Positions 11,134-18,676 of a stretch of DNA of 64,000 bases are shown here, piece after piece. Position 1 is the first letter of the stretch. Each line of letters begins with the position of its first letter. This DNA comes from a candidate division KSB1 bacterium (GTDB lineage Bacteria > Electryoneota > RPQS01). The position numbers were made by a program, and so were the translations under genes. A model generated the notes under the pieces. That model was not told the DNA's origin. It ran no database searches and worked only from the letters and a program-made list of their open reading frames with translations. The DNA is taken from the NCBI GenBank assembly GCA_016214895.1, contig JACRMR010000002.1, positions 250,001-314,000 on the forward strand, written 5' to 3'.

Positions 11134-12949
11134 AATCGCCGAACTCGAAAAATACGTTCCGTGGGCGACGGACCGCAACGCGATCTCGTCTGCCGGTGAC
11201 CTGCCCACGACCTACGCGCGCGACAACTCGCCGATCTTGCAGTATGGCGGCGTGCGCTTGCACTCCGCCGTAAATCCGCTGGCTGAGGCAACGGCTTTGA
11301 TCGCCGCCTTCGAATCGCAGATTGTGGCCGCTGCAACCGGCGGTCGCGTCCGAATTGTGATCCTCGGACCCGGACTTGGCTATCTCATCCAGGCCGCGCA
11401 GGAGTTCCTCGCTTGCAAGTGTCCGAACACCGTCGCCGAACTGATCTGCGTCGAAACCGAACCTGCCATCGCGCGTAAAGCGTTGCAACTTCGCGTCTGG
11501 GAACCGACGAAGCTTATCTGTCGCTGGACCGTCGTCGGCGCCGGGTTGCTCGAACTTGAGCGGTCCGCCGCGCCGACCGTGGTCCTGCGCGGAACTCCCG
11601 GCTACCGAGCGGCGAAAGATCGTTATGAGGCGGCCCTCGGCACCTCCGCGCCGCCATCATCAACCGGCACTCTGCGCATACTCGTTCCTACACCCATGTA
11701 CGGCGGCTCCTATCCGATTGCCCGCTATTGCGCCGCTGCCCTGAGCAGACTCGGCCATGACGTCGAGTTGTTCGATCTCGCGGAATATCACGGGCCTCAC
11801 CGCGCACTGGAAAGTCTGACCTCCAGCCCCACGCATCGTCGCGCACTGCAAGGCCTCCATGCCACGCTGCTCAGTGAGATGATCGCCGCACGTGCGATCG
11901 AGTTCCGTGCCGATCTGGTGTGGGCGGTGGCGCAGACTCCGCTCGTTCCGGCCACCCTTGCGGAGTTAAAACAGGCCGGAGTGCGAACCGCTTTCTGGTT
12001 CGTGGAGGATTTCCGCCTGTTCGACTATTGGCGGGAAATCGGCCCGCATTATGACGCGTTCTTCACGATCCAGCGCGGCCAATTCGTGCAGGCCCTGGCC
12101 GATGCCGGAATTCGCAATTCCGCCTACCTGCCGCTGGCTGCCGATCCCCGCGTGCATCGTCCGTTGAATCTCGATCCGGAAGTCCGCACGCGCTTCGGCA
12201 GCCGTACGTCCTTCGTCGGCGCCGGCTATCCCAATCGCCGCGCCGCCTTCAGCGAACTGCGGCTCCCGGACTTCAAAATCTGGGGCAACGACTGGCCGGA
12301 TCATGGACCGCTCGCCACGATCGTGCAGGAGCACGGGCGGCGACTCGAGAGCGCGGAGTGTGTCAACGTCTTCAACGCCACCGAGGTTAATCTGAATCTC
12401 CATAGCTCGATGCGCTCGTCGTCCGTCGATCCCGCCGGAGACTTCGTCAATCCGCGGACCTTCGAGCTCGCGGCCTGCGGAGCTTTTCAGCTCGTGGATC
12501 GCCGAACGGAGCTCGCCGAGTTGTTCGCGGAAGGTACGGAACAAGTCGTCTTCGACAGCATCGACGAGTTGCCCGGATTGGTGTCCTATTACCTTGACCA
12601 TCCCGCGCCACGCCAAGTCATCGCCGGCGCCGCGCGCGAGCGCGTCCTGCGTGAGCACACCTACGAGCATCGCCTGGCGACCGCCCTCGATCTGCTGAGC
12701 GGCTGGTGGCCGGAGTTAAAGGTTCGCCGTCGCAATCCCAACTACCTCGCGAGTCTGCTCGCGGCCGCTGCGGGGGACGACGAGCTGACCGCCTTTCTCT
12801 CCACCTTCGATGGCGAACGTGCCTTGACTCTGGATGATATCGTCGGGCGAATTCAGGACGGCAGCGGGACGCTCAGCCGGCCCGAAGCAATGTTCCTGCT
12901 GATGAAAGAATTCCGCGATTGGGGTGTGGAACGGGGGGTTATCGCCTGA
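11126..12949 (+). CDS. Maf-N-like module fused to a CgeB-like GT-B glycosyltransferase
   Basis: The 607-residue protein overlaps the Maf gene by 8 bases. Its first 170 residues repeat the N-terminal pattern of the upstream Maf protein (LHSAVNPLAEA near 45-55, VILGPGLGYLIQAA near 77-90) but lack the GAGPSLD domain. From about residue 183 it becomes a GT-B transferase of the CgeB type: ILVPTPMYGGSYPIARYCAAAL, AFWFVEDFRLFDYW, NLNLHSSM, and NPRTFELAACGAFQLVDRR near 441-459. The shared module suggests both proteins bind the same partner or substrate. It is probably cytoplasmic, as no signal peptide or membrane segment is seen. Confidence 0.78.
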   Translation: MPEIAELEKYVPWATDRNAISSAGDLPTTYARDNSPILQYGGVRLHSAVNPLAEATALIAAFESQIVAAATGGRVRIVILGPGLGYLIQAAQEFLACKCPNTVAELICVETEPAIARKALQLRVWEPTKLICRWTVVGAGLLELERSAAPTVVLRGTPGYRAAKDRYEAALGTSAPPSSTGTLRILVPTPMYGGSYPIARYCAAALSRLGHDVELFDLAEYHGPHRALESLTSSPTHRRALQGLHATLLSEMIAARAIEFRADLVWAVAQTPLVPATLAELKQAGVRTAFWFVEDFRLFDYWREIGPHYDAFFTIQRGQFVQALADAGIRNSAYLPLAADPRVHRPLNLDPEVRTRFGSRTSFVGAGYPNRRAAFSELRLPDFKIWGNDWPDHGPLATIVQEHGRRLESAECVNVFNATEVNLNLHSSMRSSSVDPAGDFVNPRTFELAACGAFQLVDRRTELAELFAEGTEQVVFDSIDELPGLVSYYLDHPAPRQVIAGAARERVLREHTYEHRLATALDLLSGWWPELKVRRRNPNYLASLLAAAAGDDELTAFLSTFDGERALTLDDIVGRIQDGSGTLSRPEAMFLLMKEFRDWGVERGVIA

Positions 12950-14511
12950 TGGCGCCCACCGCCGTCATCGTAAATTTCACGCGCCTCGGTGACCTGCTGC
13001 AGAGCGGCCCGCTGATTCTCGCGTTGCGCCGCAGACACCCGGAGCGGCAAATCACGCTGATCGTGCTGGATGCCTTTACGGAAGTCGCCCGCCGGTTGCC
13101 CGGCGTTGATCACGTGATCGGCTTCGAGCTTGACCGGTTCGTCGGCGAACTCGATTCGCGACACGGCCGTCAGGCCACTGCGCTGCGACTCGCGAAGCAA
13201 CTGCTGGACGACCATTCGCTCGGCGCGCCGGAGACCCTGGTGAATCTTTCGCACACGCCGCACTCTGCATTGCTCTGCGGCGCGATGCGTCCGCAAAACG
13301 CCTACGGCATGGTCCGGCGGGATCGCTCCGGTCCGGAATGCGCGGACCCCTGGCTGCTCTATACCCTGAGCGTCATTCGCGAGCGCAGCCTGAACCCCTT
13401 TCATCTCGTCGATATTTATCGCCACGTGTTTGCTCCGCAAAACGCTCCCGCCCGCTTGAGCTTCATGGTGACGGAATCCGATCGCAAGTGCGCGCAGGAA
13501 CTTCTGACGTCCGTGACGCGTGCGCCTGCGACAGGGCGATTCGTGGTGATGATTCCCGGAGCGAGCACCCCGGAGCGCCGCTGGCCGTCCACGTCCTTTG
13601 CAGCGCTTGCGCGCAAGTTGCGCGCAAGCGGCATCGCGAGCGTTGTTGTCGGGTCCCGGAGCGAGGCCGATGTCGGCTCGGAAATCGAACGGGCATCCCA
13701 CGGCGATGCAACCGCGATCTGCGGACGTACTGATCTGGGCACGCTCGCCGCCATTCTGGAGCGCGCCGACTGCGCCGTCGGCAACGACACCGGCCCGCTG
13801 CATCTCGCTACGGCCGTAGGGACTCGCGTCGTGGGACTCTACATCGGCCCGGCCGCCGTGAAAGACACCGGTCCCTACCTCGGCGGAGCGCTTGCCCTTG
13901 AGCCTGACTTGTCTTATGCACCCTGCAACTATCGCTCAACCTGCGGCAATTGCGGCTGTGCGCAGGCCATAACGGTCGAGACGGTCGAGTCCGCATTGCT
14001 GCACCCGGAACTGCTGCGATCCCTGCCGGGCGTTCGAGTGTGGCGAACCAGTCTGTCCGATCACCACGGCTTCCGGCCGCGGTTGCTGAATCGACCGCAC
14101 ACCGGAGCGTCGCAAGCGGAGTTGGAATTCCTGCGCGCGTTCTGGTTGCGACTCTTTCGCGTTCCGGCGCCCGCTGCGGACCTGACACTCCTGCCGCACG
14201 ATATTCGCAGGCAGGCCGGCGATACCGCCCGTGCACTGACGGAAATCGCGGCTTGCGCCGTTACCGCCGTCGCGCGCGGAGATTCGTCATGGTCAAACCA
14301 GCTGCCCACGCTCGAACAATCCAGTCGCCTGGCCAAACCCATTGCATCATACCTGCAAGTGGCCTGGAGCTGTCTGCCCCGCGACGACGCCCGCCGCTAT
14401 CTGGCGGCTTTCGAGTCCTTTGTGGAGCTCATGGCGAGAGCGGTTCAATTGCTGAGCGAAGTGAATCGTCCGCTGCCGGTGCGTCGCGGTTCGGGAGTCG
14501 TGAATGCATAA
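12949..14511 (+). CDS. GT9-family (heptosyltransferase-like) glycosyltransferase
   Basis: This 520-residue protein starts at the ATG at 12949, overlapping the previous stop by one base (TGATG). GT9 motifs are FTRLGDLLQSGPLILALRRR near residues 9-28, MIPGASTPERRWP near 201-213, and AVGNDTGPLHLATAVGTRVVGLY near 276-298. GT9 enzymes usually move heptose from an ADP-activated donor to the LPS core. In flagellar islands related enzymes may act on protein glycans. A cysteine-rich stretch (CNYRSTCGNCGC) near residue 325 and about 160 extra C-terminal helical residues go beyond the usual length of about 350. Confidence 0.85.
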   Translation: MAPTAVIVNFTRLGDLLQSGPLILALRRRHPERQITLIVLDAFTEVARRLPGVDHVIGFELDRFVGELDSRHGRQATALRLAKQLLDDHSLGAPETLVNLSHTPHSALLCGAMRPQNAYGMVRRDRSGPECADPWLLYTLSVIRERSLNPFHLVDIYRHVFAPQNAPARLSFMVTESDRKCAQELLTSVTRAPATGRFVVMIPGASTPERRWPSTSFAALARKLRASGIASVVVGSRSEADVGSEIERASHGDATAICGRTDLGTLAAILERADCAVGNDTGPLHLATAVGTRVVGLYIGPAAVKDTGPYLGGALALEPDLSYAPCNYRSTCGNCGCAQAITVETVESALLHPELLRSLPGVRVWRTSLSDHHGFRPRLLNRPHTGASQAELEFLRAFWLRLFRVPAPAADLTLLPHDIRRQAGDTARALTEIAACAVTAVARGDSSWSNQLPTLEQSSRLAKPIASYLQVAWSCLPRDDARRYLAAFESFVELMARAVQLLSEVNRPLPVRRGSGVVNA

Positions 14512-16135
14512 AACCCTCGTACTGGCAATCAGTCGCATGGGCGATCTCGTTCAATCCGGCCCGTTCCTGCGACGATTGAAGCGGCGCGATCCGGATGGCG
14601 AACTCCATCTGCTCGTCGAGGAGTGCTTCCGCGATGTGGCGGCCATGCTCCCGGCGGTGGATCAGATTCACACCGTTCGCCTCGAGCATTTGCTCCCGGC
14701 GCTCGCCTCAGGCGCGAATCATGATCTGCCCTCCGCCATCAGTCATTACCGCGACTACCTGCGCGAACTCCGGGGCGAGGCGTTCGATTCGGTCTGGAAT
14801 CTGACTCACACACGCCCGGCGACGCTCCTGAACTACTTGCTGGTCGGGGAGCATGGGATGGGCGTCACGCTGGACCGCGGCGGACTCCAACGCGTGAACG
14901 CACCGTGGCTGCGCTACTTCTTCGCGACGAATCTCGCGCGCCCCTGGTGTCAATTCAATCTCGTGGATATCTATGCGAACTGCGTGCGTGATGTCGATTG
15001 GCGGGCTGAACGATTTCTGCGACTGAACGTTCCGCAGGTAGAGCAAGTCGCCGGCCTCGCGGTAACGAAGTCAACCCGGCCGCCACGCCTTGCGATTCAT
15101 CCCGGCGCTTCCCATCGCTCCAAGTGCTGGCCGGTCGCGTCCTACGTCAGGCTGGCCCGTGAACTGCGCGCGCGGTGGGGGGCCGAGCTGATCATCATCG
15201 GTGGACCGCGCGATTCCGACCTCGCGGAGGCGTTCGCCGGTAGCCCCGGGGTTGTGTCACTGATCGGCCGAACGAATATTCCTGAACTGACGACCGTCCT
15301 CGAGTCATGCGACCTGCTGATCACCAATGATTCCGGCCCCATGCACCTCGCCGCTGCCGTCCGAACGCAAGTGATTGCAATCACCGTCGGAACGGCTCTG
15401 GCCTCAGAAACCGCGCCCTATGGGTCCGGCCACTACGTCGTCGAACCGACTTCTGAGTGCTTCCCCTGCCTGCCGCAGCGACCGTGCGCGATCTCCGAGT
15501 GCGCCAGAACCGTTTCCGTCGAGACGATTTCCGCGCTGGCACAGGCAGCCCTGTCGTCGGTCGCACCGGCGGCCGATGATCTGAGTGCTGCGCGCGTGTT
15601 CCGGACCGTTGTCAATCCAACCGATGCGCTGCTTGACCTCGAACCGCTCAATCGCGAAGCGCGCGACCGGCGCTGGGAGCTAAACCACGAACTGCGGCCC
15701 ATGTGGATCTACGCCATGGAATCAGCAATGGGTCCGGCTACGCCCGATCCGGTTACCACGACCGCGTTGATCGAGGCGGCCCGTAAGGCTCTGGCGGCGG
15801 CCTCCGCCGCGCGAAGTTCCGCCGTCGAGCTCGTGCACATCTCGCGCCGGCAACCCCTCCAGGTCCGCCGCTGCTCCGAACTCGGAGGCCGGATCGAACG
15901 CGCCGAACGAACGATCGCCGCGACACTCAAGAACGGCGGCCCGCTCGAAGCGCTATGGAACTTCCACCAACTTGGCAGGTCCAGCCTGGCGGGAGTCACG
16001 CTCGCTGAACAGAGCACCGAAACCCTGGCGCTTTACGAATGGCTGTGCGCGATCCTCGCTGTCATCGCAGGCACACCGAAATCACCTCAACGACATTTGA
16101 GTCTTCCTAACCCCTTGCTTGGAGTGCAGCCATGA
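14504..16135 (+). CDS. GT9-family (heptosyltransferase-like) glycosyltransferase, second copy
   Basis: The 543-residue protein is a paralogue of the preceding gene and overlaps it by 8 bases. Motifs are ISRMGDLVQSGPFLRRL near residues 9-25, LAIHPGASHRSKCWP near 194-208, and ITNDSGPMHLAAAVRTQVIAI near 272-292. A cysteine cluster (ECFPCLPQRPCAISEC) near 320-336 and a long helical C-terminal extension match the layout of the upstream copy, so tandem duplication followed by divergence is likely. Its substrate is not known; the context suggests a role in the same glycan. Confidence 0.85.
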   Translation: MHKTLVLAISRMGDLVQSGPFLRRLKRRDPDGELHLLVEECFRDVAAMLPAVDQIHTVRLEHLLPALASGANHDLPSAISHYRDYLRELRGEAFDSVWNLTHTRPATLLNYLLVGEHGMGVTLDRGGLQRVNAPWLRYFFATNLARPWCQFNLVDIYANCVRDVDWRAERFLRLNVPQVEQVAGLAVTKSTRPPRLAIHPGASHRSKCWPVASYVRLARELRARWGAELIIIGGPRDSDLAEAFAGSPGVVSLIGRTNIPELTTVLESCDLLITNDSGPMHLAAAVRTQVIAITVGTALASETAPYGSGHYVVEPTSECFPCLPQRPCAISECARTVSVETISALAQAALSSVAPAADDLSAARVFRTVVNPTDALLDLEPLNREARDRRWELNHELRPMWIYAMESAMGPATPDPVTTTALIEAARKALAAASAARSSAVELVHISRRQPLQVRRCSELGGRIERAERTIAATLKNGGPLEALWNFHQLGRSSLAGVTLAEQSTETLALYEWLCAILAVIAGTPKSPQRHLSLPNPLLGVQP

Positions 16136-16755
16136 AAATCACCCTCAATGGCTTCTTGTTGAATCGCGTCGCCGATGGCGATACCACGGTCGGCCAGGTC
16201 CTCGCCGAATTGAAAGACGAAATCCGCTCCGCCGGCAAGGTCGTCAGCGGTGTGGCCCTCGACGGTCACCCGCTCCCGGACGGCTGGCAGCGCCGCCAAC
16301 GATTGTCCCGCTCCGTCCAAAGCTGCCAGCAACTCGATCTGCTAATTACCGAGCCGGCCGCCCTCCGGCAGCAGACCATCGATCACACGGTCCAGATGAT
16401 CGGCCACATGCGGACCCAAACTAAACCCATTGCCCGGAAGTTCAGAATCGGCGACGAATTCACCGCCAACAACGAGCTGGCGACTTTCCTCGACGATCTG
16501 AAGCTCGTCATGGCGGGTCTCGACCATGTTACACGGGCAACCAAGGAGGCCTCCACGGGTGCCGCGCGAGCCGCCCTCAATACGGCCGTCGGTGAATTGC
16601 TCCCGACCCTCGATCGAATCTATAAAGCACAGGCTGCCGGTGACTACGTGACCATCGCTGATGAGTTCGAATACGAACTCCCCTCCTTCATGGCCGGCTG
16701 GGATCGAATCCTCGAAGCCATGGCCGCGGACGAGGCCGCCGGGTCCGTCCACTGA
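16132..16755 (+). CDS. Unknown protein, beta-grasp-like N-terminus and helical C-terminus, flagellin locus
   Basis: I do not recognise this 207-residue protein. It starts four bases inside the previous gene (ATGA overlap), with GGAG at 16121-16124. Residues 1-75 look like a ThiS/MoaD-type beta-grasp: MKITLNG, a TTVGQVLAEL helix, GVALDGHPL, then a basic segment and LDLLIT. Unlike ThiS, the domain does not end in GG and continues into a second part. Residues about 80-205 are mainly helical, with several predicted amphipathic helices (NELATFLDDLKLVMAGL, VGELLPTLDRIYKAQ, FMAGWDRILEAMA). It has no signal peptide. Being last in the GT operon and just before flagellin suggests a role in flagellin handling or modification. 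Confidence 0.55.
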   Translation: MKITLNGFLLNRVADGDTTVGQVLAELKDEIRSAGKVVSGVALDGHPLPDGWQRRQRLSRSVQSCQQLDLLITEPAALRQQTIDHTVQMIGHMRTQTKPIARKFRIGDEFTANNELATFLDDLKLVMAGLDHVTRATKEASTGAARAALNTAVGELLPTLDRIYKAQAAGDYVTIADEFEYELPSFMAGWDRILEAMAADEAAGSVH

Positions 16756-16804
16756 GCCGCAAGCCAAACCGAAAAGAAAATCGCACCGCCGCCCGCAAAA
16801 ATGC

Positions 16805-16832
16805 TAAAGTTCTGCTCAGGTCTTTCCGATAT
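16805..16832 (+). promoter_or_regulatory. Sigma-28-type flagellar promoter upstream of merR/flagellin 1
   Basis: TAAAGTTC (16805-16812) and TCCGATAT (16825-16832) are separated by 12 bases. The enterobacterial sigma-28 consensus is TAAAGTTT-N11-GCCGATAA, so the -35 matches at seven of eight positions and the -10 at six of eight, with one extra spacer base. Transcription would start near 16840 and read through the merR-type gene into flagellin 1. A start site there also argues against translation from the TTG at 16838. Confidence 0.6.
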
Positions 16833-16894
16833 CTCTATTGAGCCAACCGTTTGCACCGGCTCCCGGATTATCGAAACTACAGGAGCGTGAAGCC

Positions 16895-17245
16895 ATGACA
16901 CGAGGACGGGGATTCGCAAAACCCAAGCTGTTTTCCATCGGGCAAGTCCATGCCATCACCGGCATTCCCAAGCCGACCATTCGCTACTGGGAAAAGGAGT
17001 TCGAACACTTCCTCGATCCACAGCGAACGACCGGCAATCAGCGACGATACGACGATCAGGCCATCGCCGATCTCGAAAAGATCAACTATCTGGTCAAGGT
17101 CCAGGGCTATACGATCGACGGGGCCAGACGAAAGCTCGATCTCCTGAAGAAGATCGACAAAAACGAGATTCCGCCCTCCGATCCCGTGGCTGAACTCGCG
17201 CGCGCCATGTCCGAGTATCTGCTGAAAAAGCTGGTCAAAGAGTGA
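16895..17245 (+). CDS. MerR-type helix-turn-helix transcriptional regulator
   Basis: This 116-residue protein starts at the ATG at 16895, with AGGAG at 16881-16885. Residues about 10-80 form a winged MerR domain: FSIGQVHAITGIPKPTIRYWEKEF, then RTTGNQRRYDDQAIADLEKINYLVKVQGYTIDGARR. The rest is a short helical tail without the long coiled coil or cysteines of metal-sensing MerR proteins, so it resembles the small MerR-like proteins of unknown signal. It lies 37 bases before flagellin 1, downstream of a sigma-28-like promoter, so it may be a flagellar-class regulator expressed together with flagellin. Confidence 0.85.
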   Translation: MTRGRGFAKPKLFSIGQVHAITGIPKPTIRYWEKEFEHFLDPQRTTGNQRRYDDQAIADLEKINYLVKVQGYTIDGARRKLDLLKKIDKNEIPPSDPVAELARAMSEYLLKKLVKE

Positions 17246-17282
17246 AATTTTCAACCATCAAAGGTTAGGAGATAGACGACAA

Positions 17283-18182
17283 ATGTCTACACGTATCAAT
17301 CACAATCTGCTGTCCCTTGGCGGACAGCGTGCGATCTGGACTACCCAGCGCGAGTTGGATACGGCGGTCCAGCGACTGTCGTCGGGGTTGCGAATCAACT
17401 ACGCTTGGGACGACCCAACCGGACTCGGAATCTCCGAACGCCTCCGCTCCTCGATCGCTGGCATGGGTGAGGCCGAACGCAATGCCAGCTATGACGTCAA
17501 CATGCTCCAAACCGCCGAAGGCGCGTTGGCCGTGATCGACGAAAAACTGGTCCGCATGCGCGCCATCGCCGTGCAGGCCGCCAACGGCGTGCTCACCACG
17601 CTCGATCGCCAGGTGGCCAATGTGGAATTCCAGCAGCTCAAAAGCGAAGTGGACCGCATCGCCCGCACGACCAATTACAACGGCTTCTACCTGCTCGACG
17701 GCAGCCGCGCGTCGGCGACGGCTAACACCGACACCACGCTCGCCCTTGGCTTCAATGCCGTGACCACCGCCTCCTCCGGCACGGGAATCAAATTCCACAT
17801 CGGCGAAAACAATGTCGTGGGTCAAGACTACTACTACATTAATGTCGCCGCCATGACGGCGTCCGCGCTCGCCCTCGAGACCCTTGACGTCTCCAATACC
17901 GCCAGTGCGCAGGCCGCCATCGATTCCCTGATCGATGCGATCAATTCCAAGGATGTCACCCGGACCTTCCTCGGGTCCATGGTCAATCGGTTGCAGAACA
18001 CGATTCTCAACCTCAAGATCTCGCAAGAATCGGCTACCGCGTCCGAATCCACGATTCGCGATGCCGACTTCGCTGCGGAGATGTCCAACTTCACGCGCGC
18101 ACAAATCCTCATGCAGACCGGCGTCAGCATGTTGTCCCAGGCCAACCAGATTCCGCAGATCGTCGCCCAATTGGTCGGCTAA
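17283..18182 (+). CDS. fliC: Flagellin (copy 1)
   Basis: This 299-residue flagellin has the conserved N-terminal D0/D1 helix (STRINHNLLSLGGQRAIWTT, LSSGLRINYAWDDPTGLGIS, NMLQTAEGALAVIDEKLVRM) and the C-terminal ATASESTIRDADFAAEMSNFTRAQILMQTG segment. The centre is short, so the filament surface domain is small. An AGGAG at 17266-17270 precedes the ATG. It is nearly co-linear with the second flagellin at 20640, differing mainly in the central residues and scattered positions. The central region is rich in Ser/Thr, as expected for O-glycosylated flagellins, but no site can be assigned from sequence alone. Confidence 0.96.
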   Translation: MSTRINHNLLSLGGQRAIWTTQRELDTAVQRLSSGLRINYAWDDPTGLGISERLRSSIAGMGEAERNASYDVNMLQTAEGALAVIDEKLVRMRAIAVQAANGVLTTLDRQVANVEFQQLKSEVDRIARTTNYNGFYLLDGSRASATANTDTTLALGFNAVTTASSGTGIKFHIGENNVVGQDYYYINVAAMTASALALETLDVSNTASAQAAIDSLIDAINSKDVTRTFLGSMVNRLQNTILNLKISQESATASESTIRDADFAAEMSNFTRAQILMQTGVSMLSQANQIPQIVAQLVG

Positions 18183-18212
18183 CGCAACTCGCCTCGCTAA
18201 CTACTTGATGCA

Positions 18213-18671
18213 ATGACGATTCAACGACGCGAATTGGCAGGCAATGGACGGACTCCCCTGGAGTCCGTCCTGCATGAGTTCAAATTGCACTGCGACCGCC
18301 TGTTCCAGCTGTCACGACTGCAATCTGATGCCCTGCAGGATGACAATTATGACCATCTGCTGGAGCTGACCGAGCGGAAAGATGCCGTCTGGAGTCGGGC
18401 GGCGGTCCTGGCGGATCAGCTTCAGGAACTCGGAGTCTCCTTTGGCCAGCCCAATTCCTGGGCCGGACCCGAAACTCTGCGCGACGAAATCGCCGGCTGC
18501 GCATCGCTGCTCACGCGCGTGCAGGCGGTCGAGCGCTTCAATCTCCGCACCGCCATCCAACATGAGCAAGTCGTCGGTCATCGACTCGGAGAGCTCGTGG
18601 TGAAGCGCAGTGTAATGAAGCGCTACGGCGGTGCCCCGCACTCGCAGCACCGCGTCAATTTTCAGCGGTAG
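18213..18671 (+). CDS. FlgN/FliT-like helical flagellar chaperone
   Basis: This 152-residue, mostly helical protein starts 30 bases after flagellin 1. The pattern of a long N-terminal helix (LHEFKLHCDRLFQLSRLQSDAL), then YDHLLELTERKDAVWSRAAVL, then a second helical hairpin, resembles FlgN/FliT-type export chaperones, in which a LLxLTxRKDxxW-like stretch is common. Its role would be to hold an axial or cap protein before export. The tail (GGAPHSQHRVNFQR) looks disordered. The call rests on size, helix pattern and position between flagellin and the other filament genes. Confidence 0.6.
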   Translation: MTIQRRELAGNGRTPLESVLHEFKLHCDRLFQLSRLQSDALQDDNYDHLLELTERKDAVWSRAAVLADQLQELGVSFGQPNSWAGPETLRDEIAGCASLLTRVQAVERFNLRTAIQHEQVVGHRLGELVVKRSVMKRYGGAPHSQHRVNFQR

Positions 18672-18676
18672 CGAAC

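Noticed and set aside
16838-16894. TTG start giving a longer MerR-type protein
   Set aside because: It coincides with the predicted transcription start and lacks a ribosome binding site; the ATG at 16895 has AGGAG.
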